NCBI GenBank assembly: GCA_003171235.1
Contig: PMYM01000166.1
Coordinates: 2,156-22,381 of the forward strand
Length of the DNA stretch: 20,226 nucleotides
Direction: 5' to 3'
Origin: Phycisphaerales bacterium
GTDB taxonomy: Bacteria > Planctomycetota > Phycisphaerae > SM23-33
Under the pieces are notes generated by a model. It saw only the letters and a list, made by a program, of their open reading frames with translations. It searched no databases and was not told the DNA's origin. This document shows, one piece after another, positions 1-7,976 of this stretch. Every line of letters begins with the position of its first letter. Position 1 is the first letter of the stretch. The translations under genes and the position numbers were made by a program.

Positions 1-45
1 CATTTTGTTAGGGACTCTTAGTCGATGCGATATGGGGTCAGAGCC

Positions 46-1137
46 ATGAAGCAGACGGCCGTTGTTGTTGCGATTATAGCATGGTTCAACCTGGCCGTAT
101 GGGCCGGTGCGGAAGTCCCCTCGGTCACCCAGGCCTCATTTCAGGCGGAAATGCGGTTGGCTGGAACCGCGGCGGATCGGGACTCGAAGGTGCAACACTG
201 GAAGACTGCGATTTCGTACCGGCCTAACGACCCAAACAACATCACGATTGAGTACAAGATCGCGGTCGCCTTATCGCAGGAAACTGACCTCCCACATGGC
301 CAAGGGCTTCACCGGGATGAGGGGCTCACGTATTTCAGGAAGATTGCCGACTCTTACGACCACATGCATTACTACAGCAGGGAGCCAGGCGATAGCATCG
401 ACTCGCCCCAGTTCATGGCGCCTCGCGCGGCCGTCCACGCGGCTTCGCTATTGTGGGGGCGTTTGGGCGCCCCCGAGGATGCCAGGCGATATCTGAACCT
501 GGCCATGAAGGACATCGAGGCCACCTATCGCAAGCGGATCGACGACTGGACCAACGAACCGGCTCCCCAGACGGAGGAGCCGGAAGGGCTGGGGGGCGAG
601 GGAAAGGCCCAGGCACGCTTGGCACTTTGGAAACAACGCCAGAAGGCGGCGGCGGCTGGCGAAGTCTTAGGCGACCAAGAGATGGTTGTCGTGAAAGAGG
701 CGGTTCGCCAGTTTGGTTATACTTACGGCGAGCAGCACCCCTATGAGGTCGCCGGTGTGATGCGGCAGATCATCAAACAGTTTCCCGGCACGCCGATGGC
801 CAGGCTAGCGCAACACCACATTGACCAGGCGGCAATTCTAACGACACGGGAAGTGGACAAGGCGATTGACCAGAATCTTGAGGATCTGGCGCCCGAGAAC
901 GCACGGTTGGAGTCAGTTGGAAAGCAGGCCGCCGGGTCTCGACCCGCGGGCCAAACCATTTCATCGCCCGTCGCGAATGCCTCGCCCGCCTCGTCTGCCA
1001 GGCTCCCGATTTGGTCTTGGTGGGCGATAGTCGCGTTTGCAACCGCAACCATCGGTTGCTGTGTGTTCCTTCGGAGAAAACACCATGCACTGCCAGCGAT
1101 AGGAAGTAGCATTGCGCAGGATAGAGCAAACACTTAA
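46..1137 (+). CDS. Exported protein with C-terminal membrane anchor, function unknown
   Basis: I do not recognise a family. From the ATG at 46 the protein has 363 residues. Residues 4-21 form a hydrophobic signal peptide (MKQTAVVVAIIAWFNLAVWA), and a single membrane segment at about 322-342 is followed by RRKHH, a stop-transfer arrangement. The bulk would therefore lie outside the cytoplasmic membrane with a short cytoplasmic tail. The middle is helical and charged, with a run at about 235-262 (PYEVAGVMRQIIKQFPGTPMA) that reads like a TPR-type helix pair. Residues 295-320 are a Pro/Ala/Ser-rich linker before the anchor. An in-frame ATG lies at 25, but the signal peptide starts cleanly at 46 and GGGG at 34-37 is correctly spaced for it. 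The gene is convergent with the lipoprotein gene downstream. The gene call is solid; the function is open. Confidence 0.75.
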   Translation: MKQTAVVVAIIAWFNLAVWAGAEVPSVTQASFQAEMRLAGTAADRDSKVQHWKTAISYRPNDPNNITIEYKIAVALSQETDLPHGQGLHRDEGLTYFRKIADSYDHMHYYSREPGDSIDSPQFMAPRAAVHAASLLWGRLGAPEDARRYLNLAMKDIEATYRKRIDDWTNEPAPQTEEPEGLGGEGKAQARLALWKQRQKAAAAGEVLGDQEMVVVKEAVRQFGYTYGEQHPYEVAGVMRQIIKQFPGTPMARLAQHHIDQAAILTTREVDKAIDQNLEDLAPENARLESVGKQAAGSRPAGQTISSPVANASPASSARLPIWSWWAIVAFATATIGCCVFLRRKHHALPAIGSSIAQDRANT

Positions 1138-1201
1138 ACGTTGCAGTGGTTCGAACAACCGCGTCCAGGCCTTCGCCCGCCATTGGGGTCGCCTGCTCGC
1201 G

Positions 1202-1624
1202 TCAGTTTGTCGCAGGAATCGGAACTGCGCTGATCAGTGACCAGTAACCGTCTTTCGTGCCGATGTCGATCTGCGAGACGGCGATCATCCACGTCTCTCC
1301 GGGGTGTGACTGGCGTTGCTTGAATTGATCTAGGTTGAAAGCGATCAACATCTCCTTGGGCAATTCGCAGGGGTTGAGGCACTCCAGTGCCTTAGGATCT
1401 ACAAGCAGTACATATCCATTGCTGATTCCCTCCATGCGAATTTCCCGAATCGTGCCAATCAAGAGCGCACGGTTCATGAGGCGCGAAGGTTTCTCCCTCG
1501 GCGCCGAAAAGATCCATTGCTTGTTGAGCTGATACCACAAAGAATCCTGATTCACTGTGTCATTATGGGAACACCCCGTCATCAATGAGGCAAGAATTCC
1601 CATGCCGATCCATTGCCGCGTCAT
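1202..1624 (-). CDS. Small putative lipoprotein, function unknown
   Basis: The protein has 140 residues. It begins MTRQWIGMGILASLMTGC, a short basic and hydrophobic leader ending in a lipobox-like LMTGC, so Cys18 is the likely lipidated residue and the mature protein should be membrane-anchored. Met at the -3 position is not the commonest lipobox residue. Another in-frame ATG lies at 1630, but the AGGGG at 1631-1635 would touch it; the spacing of 6 nt fits the ATG at 1624. The mature part carries a segment like MNRALLIGTIREIRMEGISN followed by VLLVDPKALECLNP, suggesting a compact beta-rich domain. I cannot name the family. It converges on the exported protein at 46-1137 with a 64-bp gap. Confidence 0.65.
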   Translation of the reverse strand: MTRQWIGMGILASLMTGCSHNDTVNQDSLWYQLNKQWIFSAPREKPSRLMNRALLIGTIREIRMEGISNGYVLLVDPKALECLNPCELPKEMLIAFNLDQFKQRQSHPGETWMIAVSQIDIGTKDGYWSLISAVPIPATN

Positions 1625-2277
1625 GTTCATCCCCTAAACAGCGCCACCCGTAATTGTCTGGCCGGTTAGCCGCCCCGTTGGCGGGAATCCCGCCTCTTTG
1701 GTTCGTTCTCGCCACGACAATCGACCACGTCAAGGTCAATTATTCTCAAAAGCCAGGGCACCCCGTAAGTCTGGAAGAGCGAGCGACCGCGAGGTTGCTC
1801 GCGCAACAAGAAAGATTAACGGCCCGCCAAGGCAGTGCTATTCCAGTCCGGGATGGAAATCTAGGGAACCGATGCCGCGCCCCCGTTGTCGTGTGCAGAG
1901 CCATCCGACGATCTGCCTGGTGAGAGGCTCCCGGTGGCGATGAACCGATCGGCGGGCGCACTTCAGAAATCGAACGGCCCGGCCAATGCCGGCATCGCCA
2001 GCGCGAACCTGTCATAGCGCGCATGGGGATGGCTTGTTGCCCGCGCGGCAACCCGCTAGCGCCGGGGCTTCCGCCCAGGCCTGGAATGGCGGATTACGGG
2101 TGGCTCGTGTCGGCTTGAAACTCGCATTGTGCGAGCAACCTTCGAGTTACTCGCCTACCCGGCTTGGTAGTTGACGAATTCCTTCTCAATGGACATCGCC
2201 GCCGTCAAACGCGGCGCCAGGCTGCAACATTGCGTTCATCCTGTACTCCCCAGCCGGGCGAGTCCCAACGGCCCCGG
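1625..2277. other. Gene-free region, 653 bp
   Basis: No ORF here has a signal, RBS or composition that supports a gene. It holds a perfect 6-bp hairpin (GGCGGG-AAT-CCCGCC, 1680-1694) and the dispersed repeat R1 at 1782-2089. The stretch 2090-2277, between R1 and the stop of the LamG gene, shows nothing I can identify. Confidence 0.55.
1782..2089 (+). repeat. Dispersed intergenic repeat R1 (pairs with 6361-6701)
   Basis: This segment aligns with 6361-6701 in the same orientation. Both start near AGCGACCG and end at GCCTGGAATGG. The best-conserved block, 1899-1958 against 6481-6540, is identical at 49 of 60 positions without gaps. Other shared blocks include GGCGATGAACC, GCCGGCATCGCCA and TAGCGCCGGGGCT. 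The copies differ by indels of up to about 20 nt and share no intact ORF, so this is an old noncoding repeat rather than a gene duplication. The minus strand of both copies reads RPPIGSSPG...ADRRMA in a chance frame. Confidence 0.75.
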
Positions 2278-5010
2278 TCATGGCCCTGCGAGCTTGGCAA
2301 TCTCCTGGGCGCTCAAGCGGCGGCGGTAAATGGTCACTTCGTCGATCAGCCCGTTCAGCACGTGCATCGAGCCGCCGTCGTACGCCCCGATGAGCAAGTC
2401 GTGGGCGCCGGTGTGGAAGGCCTCTTGCAGGGTGTTCTGGTAGAGCTGCTGGCCGTCGCGGTACAGGGCCGCGGTGGTGGCGTTCCCATCGCAGCGGAAC
2501 GTCACCGCCACCTGATACCAGCGGCCAAGTTCCCACGACAGCTTCTGCGTGCTGAAACCTGTGCCGTAGGCGTGCTTCTCGCTTCCGACCTCCAGGACAA
2601 GTTCCTGGTCGTAGCCGATCCACCACCAGCAGTGCTGCACCGGCGCCTCCGGGCCTTTGCACAGGATGGTCGCCCCGTGCCCCTTGGTCGGCAGCGAGCG
2701 CAGGTTCACCCAGGCCGTCATGGTGAACTCTTCCAGGATGTCCAGGTCCCAGTTGTGCCGGATTTGGACGTGGCTGGCCTTGCCGTCGAACGAGAGTGCC
2801 TGGCCGCTCTTGCCCTGCGCCCAGGTCGCGTCAATGATTTGGCCGTCGTGGGCGGGCGGCCCGGACGAGTCAACGGCGGTGGCGCCACGGCCCTCGTCGA
2901 AACGCCAGCGGCCCAGAAGGTCTCCATCCTTTAGTTGCGGCGCCAGTGCCCGGCCGCCGGCCGGCGTCAGGTATGGCGGCGCCTGCCCCAAGTCGAGGGC
3001 CATCGCGCCTTGAGCCGACTTGGGCGGGGTGACCTGAAGCGTCCACAGGCCGGGCTTGTCGTCAGGCCCGCGGCTGACCGCAAGAGCGACCTCCCGGCCG
3101 GCCTGGCAAGCCTGCTCGCCCACTGCCCTGCCGCCGGGCGAGAGGACTTTCAGCGAACCGTCCCCGCCCTCGGCCCGGGCCAGGATCGTGAAAGCACGCA
3201 CCCGGTCCAGCACGAAGAACTGAAACGAGCACGGTTCGGCCAGATGGATCGGATACAGGCGGTCATTCTGCCGTTTGACCGGGGTGTCCTTCTTCCACTG
3301 GCCGGTCGTCTCGTCGTGGGCCCCGCGCCACGGTATCGGCTGCCAATTATCCAGCGGGCTGACATATTGGTCGCCGCCGGCGATGCGGCGTTCGATCTGG
3401 TTGTTTGCATCCTTGAGGGCGAGCCAGTAGTCGCTGACATATGGCAGCTTTCCCTGGTAGGACCATCGCCGGTAGTCGGCGTCGCCTATCAGCAAGTCGC
3501 AGCCGGGCCAGAACCAGTACCCGTCGCCTTTCCACGCGAGATTGTAGCAGTGGGCCGCCAGGTACCCCGGCAGGGTCGGCGGAAAAAAGATGTCCCAGAC
3601 GGCATAACCTGCCGTCACGTTGGCGCCCCAATTGCGGAACGCCTTGGCGGTGCGATCGATGAATTGCGGGTCGTACCCCACGCCGTAGTAGGTGGTCTCG
3701 CAAAAGTTGACCACCGGCACCTTCTGTGTGCCCAATCCGCGCGCCAGTCCGCGGCAGAACCAGTTGCCGCTATCCAGCACAAAGACGCAGATCAGGAATT
3801 CCGGGTTGATGGCGTGCAGTTCGTCTCTCAAAGATGCGGCCAGGCGGGCCATTTCGTCCGCCAGGTAGCCGTCGTAGGCGGCGTACAGCTTGTGTTTTTC
3901 CAGCCAGTCCTGCCGCGACTTGCCGTCGGAAAGTTCCTTGAGCAGGGTGGCATCCAGGCCCTGCCGGCCCAGAAAACCGCCCAGGCACCGATCGCAATAG
4001 CAGGTGCCCGAGGGCATGTAGTGGCCGTAATCCCAGCATTGGTACATCTCCGGGTCTATGCCGATTCCCACGACGCAAGGGTTCCGCGTGGACAACCGGG
4101 CGACTTCCTTCGCCCGGCGCAGGAACACCCGCTCCCACCAGACTCTGGCCAGCGGACAGGGCGCCAGCGGTTTATCCGCCAGTTGCTTGGGATACATCCC
4201 CTTGGGCGCGTCGCCCCAGGCTTCGACCTCGGTGGGCGATCCGCCCAGGTCCAACGCGGGCATGAAGCGGATGTCGTACCGCCGGGCCTCGTCGGCCCAT
4301 GCTTCCACGCACCGGGCCCACTTTGCCAGGCCCTCGTCGGTGACGAATTCCTGCGGCAGCGCCTCGAAGTCGAGCATGGCCAAGTTCAGCCCCGCCGTCT
4401 TGAGCTCTCGCAGAAAATGGTACACCAGCGGGGTCCGCAGATAGGCGCTCCGCTGGGCCGCCTCGACCGCCCAGGCCGCATCCTCCACGCTCACCCGGGC
4501 CACGTTGTGCGAGGCGATGCCGGGGTTGACCAGCAGGATGTGCCGCCCGGGCCCAGGGGCTGCCGCCTCGACCAGGGCGGGCTTGCCCTTCTCAACCTGG
4601 CCGACCGCCAGCGTCCGGCCGTCGGGGCCGAAGAGGGCGTAGATGCTCACCGGACATTGCTCCTGCGTCTGGATGGTCTCCAGGCGGAAGCGGATGGCCT
4701 TTTCCTTCTCGACGAGGATCGTCAGGAAGTGCTCGCCCCGCAGCACGACGCCGGCCGTAGCGTCGCCCGACGGCGCGGAGGCGACCTGAAGGTGCGCCGG
4801 CGGCATCGGATCGACGATGGGCTGGTGAAACAGCGTGCCGCGAAGCCGCTCGCGCTGAATCCACTCCAGGCCGGACGAGAGAACGGGCCTGGCGCCCAGG
4901 CCCGTGCTCGAGGTTGCGGCGGGCTGGCTGGCCGGTCCAGCCGCCATGCAAGGCAGGCCCAAAAAGAGCGCCGCGGCGACCCAAGCGAGTATGTGCTTGC
5001 TGCGTGACAT
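2278..5010 (-). CDS. Secreted glycosidase-like protein with C-terminal LamG domain
   Basis: The protein has 910 residues and starts with a signal peptide (residues 1-24, hydrophobic core ILAWVAAALFLGLPCMAA), so it is exported. Residues 90-175 look like a beta-rich domain. Residues 190-540 have the feel of a TIM-barrel glycoside hydrolase: LNLAMLDFEAL, IRFMPALDLGG, GIGIDPEMYQCWDYGHY and VPVVNFCETTYYG are spaced like barrel strands, with acidic residues at E216, D319 and E321 as possible catalytic positions. A CYCDRC motif at 337-342 may bind metal or form disulfides. Residues 698-908 are a LamG/concanavalin-type domain (RWRFDEG, FTMTAWVNL, GLIDEVTIYRRRLSAQEI), which in secreted planctomycete proteins commonly serves carbohydrate binding. 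The start is fixed by AAGGAG 8 nt upstream. I could not assign a GH family. Substrate is unknown; a polysaccharide is the inference. Confidence 0.8.
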   Translation of the reverse strand: MSRSKHILAWVAAALFLGLPCMAAGPASQPAATSSTGLGARPVLSSGLEWIQRERLRGTLFHQPIVDPMPPAHLQVASAPSGDATAGVVLRGEHFLTILVEKEKAIRFRLETIQTQEQCPVSIYALFGPDGRTLAVGQVEKGKPALVEAAAPGPGRHILLVNPGIASHNVARVSVEDAAWAVEAAQRSAYLRTPLVYHFLRELKTAGLNLAMLDFEALPQEFVTDEGLAKWARCVEAWADEARRYDIRFMPALDLGGSPTEVEAWGDAPKGMYPKQLADKPLAPCPLARVWWERVFLRRAKEVARLSTRNPCVVGIGIDPEMYQCWDYGHYMPSGTCYCDRCLGGFLGRQGLDATLLKELSDGKSRQDWLEKHKLYAAYDGYLADEMARLAASLRDELHAINPEFLICVFVLDSGNWFCRGLARGLGTQKVPVVNFCETTYYGVGYDPQFIDRTAKAFRNWGANVTAGYAVWDIFFPPTLPGYLAAHCYNLAWKGDGYWFWPGCDLLIGDADYRRWSYQGKLPYVSDYWLALKDANNQIERRIAGGDQYVSPLDNWQPIPWRGAHDETTGQWKKDTPVKRQNDRLYPIHLAEPCSFQFFVLDRVRAFTILARAEGGDGSLKVLSPGGRAVGEQACQAGREVALAVSRGPDDKPGLWTLQVTPPKSAQGAMALDLGQAPPYLTPAGGRALAPQLKDGDLLGRWRFDEGRGATAVDSSGPPAHDGQIIDATWAQGKSGQALSFDGKASHVQIRHNWDLDILEEFTMTAWVNLRSLPTKGHGATILCKGPEAPVQHCWWWIGYDQELVLEVGSEKHAYGTGFSTQKLSWELGRWYQVAVTFRCDGNATTAALYRDGQQLYQNTLQEAFHTGAHDLLIGAYDGGSMHVLNGLIDEVTIYRRRLSAQEIAKLAGP

Positions 5011-5095
5011 CAGCGAGTCTCCTTTCCCCCCTGGCCGTTGCTGAGATATGCGTTCACAGGCCGCCTGCTTTCGGTTGGCGTTTCAAGGTGCAAGG

Positions 5096-5124
5096 ATTAT
5101 CGCACTTTTGAACGGGATTGTGAA
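5096..5124 (-). promoter_or_regulatory. Sigma-70-type promoter for the LamG gene
   Basis: On the minus strand TTCACA (5119-5124) and GATAAT (5096-5101) are separated by 17 nt. Each matches the consensus at five of six positions. A transcript from about 5089 would have a leader near 80 nt, ending in the AAGGAG that precedes the start at 5010. Confidence 0.55.
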
Positions 5125-5235
5125 GATCTGGTGTAACGCGCGCCGGCAGGAGGAGCAACCTTGCGGGTGCTCACCCTGCTTTACGGTGAAGTTGTCCGGG
5201 GAAATCCGCAAGGGCTTGGGACGCCTGGAATTCGC

Positions 5236-5263
5236 TTGTTGAAGCGCCAAGGTCCAGTAGAAT
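5236..5263 (+). promoter_or_regulatory. Possible promoter for the SUMF1-fold gene
   Basis: TTGTTG (5236-5241) and TAGAAT (5258-5263) lie 16 nt apart, about 90 nt upstream of the ATG at 5353. The match is moderate. With the opposite-strand promoter at 5096-5124 it would make 5011-5352 a divergent regulatory region; no other gene is visible in that 342-bp gap. Confidence 0.3.
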
Positions 5264-5352
5264 CGTGGATATGGCTGAGGGTAGTCATCAGCGAGCGGTC
5301 ATTCGGCAAATGTCGGTTCAGGGCGGACAACGGCAATAGGGAGAGCGGAATC

Positions 5353-6198
5353 ATGACGAAGATTGTGGTGATTGCGATGATCGCACTGGGTGCCGCAGCC
5401 TGGGTGATGGGCGCCGGCGCGGGTTCGCCATCGACTAAGCCTGCAACACAACCATCGACCCAGTCTGCAAAAGAACTCACCCTGGACCTGGGAAACAACG
5501 TCGCAATGAAGCTGGCGATCATCCCGGCAGGGAAGTTCACGATGGGTAGTCCGGCGGGGGAGAAGGACCGGGCGGACAACGAAGGCCCCCAGCATGATGT
5601 GACGATCTCCAAGCCCTTTTACATGGGCATATACGAGGTGACGCAGGAGCAATACCAGCAGGTCGTAGGCACAAATCCCAGCAATTTCAAGGGAGCGCAG
5701 AACCCCGTGGAACAAGTCAGTTGGAACGACGCCGCGGATTTCTGCAAGAAGCTTTCTCAGACGACGGGCAAGACCGTGACGCTGCCTACCGAGGCACAGT
5801 GGGAATACGCGTGTCGAGCGGGGACTACCACGCCGTTTCATACAGGCCAGACGATCAGCACGGACGAGGCCAACTATAACGGCAACTCCGTCTACGGCAA
5901 CGGCCAGAAGGGCACAGACCGTCAGACCACCATCCCCGTCGGCAGTTTCAAGCCCAACGCCTTCGGTCTCTATGACATGCACGGCAACGTGTTGGAATGG
6001 TGCTCGGACTGGCACGGTTCTTACGCAAATGCGAATCAGATGGACCCCGTGGGCCCGAGTTCCGGGTCGGATCGCGTCCTGCGCGGCGGCAGTTACTGGG
6101 ACTTTCCTCAGCTCTGCCGATCCGCGTACCGCAACTGGGGCGTTCCATACGGCCGGGACTACGATGTCGGGTTCCGTGTGGTCGTGGACTCGAACTAA
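5353..6198 (+). CDS. Exported SUMF1/formylglycine-generating-enzyme-fold protein
   Basis: The protein has 281 residues. Residues 1-23 are a signal peptide, followed by a Thr/Pro/Ser-rich linker to about 38 and one SUMF1 (FGE-sulfatase) domain at about 45-278. Typical family blocks are visible: IPAGKFTMGS (57-66), YMGIYEVTQEQY (90-101), NPVEQVSWNDAADFCKKLS (117-135), LPTEAQWEYACRAGT (144-158), NAFGLYDMHGNVLEWC (202-217) and RVLRGGSYWD (241-250). Aligned with human SUMF1 (GGSYMC...C), the first catalytic Cys is replaced by Asp250 while the second is kept as Cys255. It is therefore unlikely to generate formylglycine; a binding or other oxidase role is possible. GGGAG at 5340-5344 supports the ATG at 5353. 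Longer upstream reading (to 5161) lacks a signal peptide. It is divergent from the LamG gene. Confidence 0.85.
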   Translation: MTKIVVIAMIALGAAAWVMGAGAGSPSTKPATQPSTQSAKELTLDLGNNVAMKLAIIPAGKFTMGSPAGEKDRADNEGPQHDVTISKPFYMGIYEVTQEQYQQVVGTNPSNFKGAQNPVEQVSWNDAADFCKKLSQTTGKTVTLPTEAQWEYACRAGTTTPFHTGQTISTDEANYNGNSVYGNGQKGTDRQTTIPVGSFKPNAFGLYDMHGNVLEWCSDWHGSYANANQMDPVGPSSGSDRVLRGGSYWDFPQLCRSAYRNWGVPYGRDYDVGFRVVVDSN

Positions 6199-6782
6199 CC
6201 CTTTGCACTTTATTCTCTTACACTTTGCTCTTCTTGGGGTTCCCAAGGGGCCAAGCCCCGGGTCGCCCGCCGAAGGCGGGTAGCGAACGACTGCCTGATC
6301 GCCCGCGCAATTCCGGTAAACCGCGCCCGCAAGGCGCTAGCTCGGCACGCGGATTCCTCAAGCGACCGAGGAATCACCGTGCCCCGCGTGGTTTGGCCCG
6401 GAAGCCCCGCCAGGGGCGGTCCATTTCAGGCCGGGGTGGAAACCCCGGATTGCGGTCGTGATTCTCCGCGCGCTGCGCGAAGCCATCCGCCGATCTGCAG
6501 GGAGAGAGGTTTCTCCTGGCGATGAACCTATTGGCGGGCGGCCCGTATTCATTTTGGACGGAATTCCGGACACGTTCAATTGATCGCCCGGCCAGCGCCG
6601 GCATCGCCAACCTGAACCTTTCATGACGGCTTGCACGGGGATGGCTTTTTGACCGCGCGGTGAGCCGGTAGCGCCGGGGCTCCCGCCCTGGCCTGGAATG
6701 GAGCCGGCGGGAATTGCGCGTGCAACAAAGTTGTACGCCCTATGGGACTTTTGCTTCACTTGGGGTCGGCCAAGCGGCGGGG
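6199..6782. other. Gene-free region, 584 bp, with hairpins and repeat R2
   Basis: No gene is supported. Downstream of the SUMF1 gene lie CTTGGG-GTT-CCCAAG (6233-6247), CCCGCC-GAA-GGCGGG (6266-6280) and a perfect 8-bp stem GATTCCTC/GAGGAATC (6352-6375). None is followed by a T tract, so they are weak candidates for an intrinsic terminator. The rest is repeat R2 and a short segment before the agmatine deiminase stop. Confidence 0.5.
6361..6701 (+). repeat. Dispersed intergenic repeat R2 (pairs with 1782-2089)
   Basis: This is the second copy of the repeat described at 1782-2089, in the same orientation and slightly longer because of insertions, for example around 6541-6575. It ends at GCCTGGAATGG (6691-6701), as R1 does. 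It contains a local palindrome, CCGGGGT-GGAA-ACCCCGG (6432-6449). The two copies bracket the LamG/SUMF1 pair. Confidence 0.75.
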
Positions 6783-7853
6783 CTACTTGCTGGGTTGCTG
6801 CTGGGTCAGGCAGTGCAGGGTGCCGAAGCCCAGCACCAGGTCCACGGCGTGGATGCCCACCACCGGGCGGTCGAACAGTTCGCCTAGGATGCCCAGGGCC
6901 AAGCGGTCGGCTGGGTCGTTGAAGGTGGGCACGATGACGGCGGCGTTGCCGATGTAGAAGTTGGCGTAGCTGGCCGGCAGGCGCATGCCGTCGTAGAACA
7001 GCGGGCGCGGGCAGGGCAATTCGACCACCTGGATCTTGCCGCCGTCCTCCAGCCGCATGTCGGAGAGCCTCTGGCGGTTGTCGCGCAGGGGGCGGTAATT
7101 GACGTCCTGCTGGTCGCTTTCCTGGATCAGCACGACCGTGTCGCGCTTGACGAAGCGGCAGAGGTCGTCCACGTGCCCGTGAGTGTCGTCGCCGACGATG
7201 CCCTCGCCCAGCCACAGCACGTTGGGGGCGCCCAGGCAGTCGCGGAAGACCTTTTCATAGGTCCGCCGGCCGGCGCCGGGGTTGCGCACCTGCACGGTTG
7301 GGTGCTGGAAGCACTCCTCCGTGGTGATGAGCGTGCCGGTGCCGTTGACCTCGATGCCCCCGCCCTCCAGGGCGAAGGGCTTGCCGTCAACGACGGCGTC
7401 GAACTTGGGCAGGCCCAGGCGGGCGGCGATGCGGCCGGGGATGCGGTTGTCCAATTGCCAGTCGGGGTACTTGTAGCCCCAGGCGGTGAACTTGAACTTG
7501 ACGATGGCCACCTCGGGCGCTGGCCCGCCGTGGCGAACGCACGTGGGCCCAAAGTCGCGCGACCAGGAACGGTTGGTGGGCCAGCGGAAGAACTCGACGT
7601 TAGGCGAGTCGGCCTTGGCCTTGCGCAGGGTGCGGCGGACGAAGGCCTCGGCCGCGGCGTCCTGCACGATGAGACGGACCTTCTCGCCCTCGGCCAGCTT
7701 GCGCACCATCTCGGCGAAGACCCAGTGGATGGGCGTCAGTTTGCCCGGCCAGTCGCTGCGGTTGTGCGGCCAGGCCAGCCAGGTGGCCTCGTGCGGAGCC
7801 CACTCCGCCGGCATGGCGAAGCCTTGCTCATAGGGCGTCTTTTCGTTTGTCAT
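6783..7853 (-). CDS. aguA: Agmatine deiminase
   Basis: This enzyme hydrolyses agmatine to N-carbamoylputrescine and ammonia in the cytoplasm, the first step of the agmatine deiminase route to putrescine. The 356-residue length is normal for the family. It shows the N-terminal MPAEWAPHEATWLAWPHN (14-31), WSRDFGPT (97-104), LEGGGIEVNGTGT (162-174), THGHVDD (224-230, with His227 and Asp229) and the C-terminal GFGTLHCLTQQQP (342-354), whose Cys348 is the expected nucleophile. A longer reading begins at a TTG at 7871, but no Shine-Dalgarno supports it; the ATG at 7853 is preferred, also without a strong RBS. It lies 111 bp downstream of the amidase gene on the same strand, so the two probably form an operon for consecutive steps. 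An inverted repeat fills the gap. Confidence 0.93.
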   Translation of the reverse strand: MTNEKTPYEQGFAMPAEWAPHEATWLAWPHNRSDWPGKLTPIHWVFAEMVRKLAEGEKVRLIVQDAAAEAFVRRTLRKAKADSPNVEFFRWPTNRSWSRDFGPTCVRHGGPAPEVAIVKFKFTAWGYKYPDWQLDNRIPGRIAARLGLPKFDAVVDGKPFALEGGGIEVNGTGTLITTEECFQHPTVQVRNPGAGRRTYEKVFRDCLGAPNVLWLGEGIVGDDTHGHVDDLCRFVKRDTVVLIQESDQQDVNYRPLRDNRQRLSDMRLEDGGKIQVVELPCPRPLFYDGMRLPASYANFYIGNAAVIVPTFNDPADRLALGILGELFDRPVVGIHAVDLVLGFGTLHCLTQQQPSK

Positions 7854-7878
7854 GAATTTGATTTGCGCCAAAGAACTT

Positions 7879-7976
7879 GTTGATCGGTTGATCGGTAAAT
7901 CGGTTAATCGGAAGCCAATCCATACCAGGGATTAGCCGCCTTGCCGATTAACTGATCAACCGATTCACCGATCAAC
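7879..7976. repeat. GATCGGT-type inverted repeat between the polyamine genes
   Basis: The left arm 7879-7911 and right arm 7944-7976 are reverse complements at 28 of 33 positions, with a 32-nt loop. Each arm consists of tandem degenerate GATCGGTT/AATCGGTT units. The right arm contains the TGA stop of the upstream amidase gene (7965-7967). A related tract occurs at 13078-13122, so this is a dispersed family. The large hairpin could affect read-through or mRNA stability within the operon. Confidence 0.75.

Noticed and set aside
1083..1165. tRNA-like sequence with GAGC and GGTTCGAAC at suitable spacing
   Set aside because: The acceptor, anticodon and T stems do not pair properly, and the 5' half lies in the coding sequence of the first gene. 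GTGGTT/AACCGC makes a small hairpin between convergent genes, without a T tract.
2935..5007. 690-codon open frame on the plus strand, antisense to the LamG gene
   Set aside because: High GC keeps the opposite strand open. It is rich in Arg, Gly and Pro, shows no signal or motif, and the minus-strand frame has a signal peptide, RBS and LamG domain.
5161..5352. Upstream extension of the SUMF1 protein
   Set aside because: The added residues have no homology and would bury the signal peptide; the GGGAG before 5353 fits the shorter form.
7853..7976. Possible CRISPR-like or iteron array of GATCGGT units
   Set aside because: Units are contiguous and variable with no spacers, and no cas or replication gene is near.
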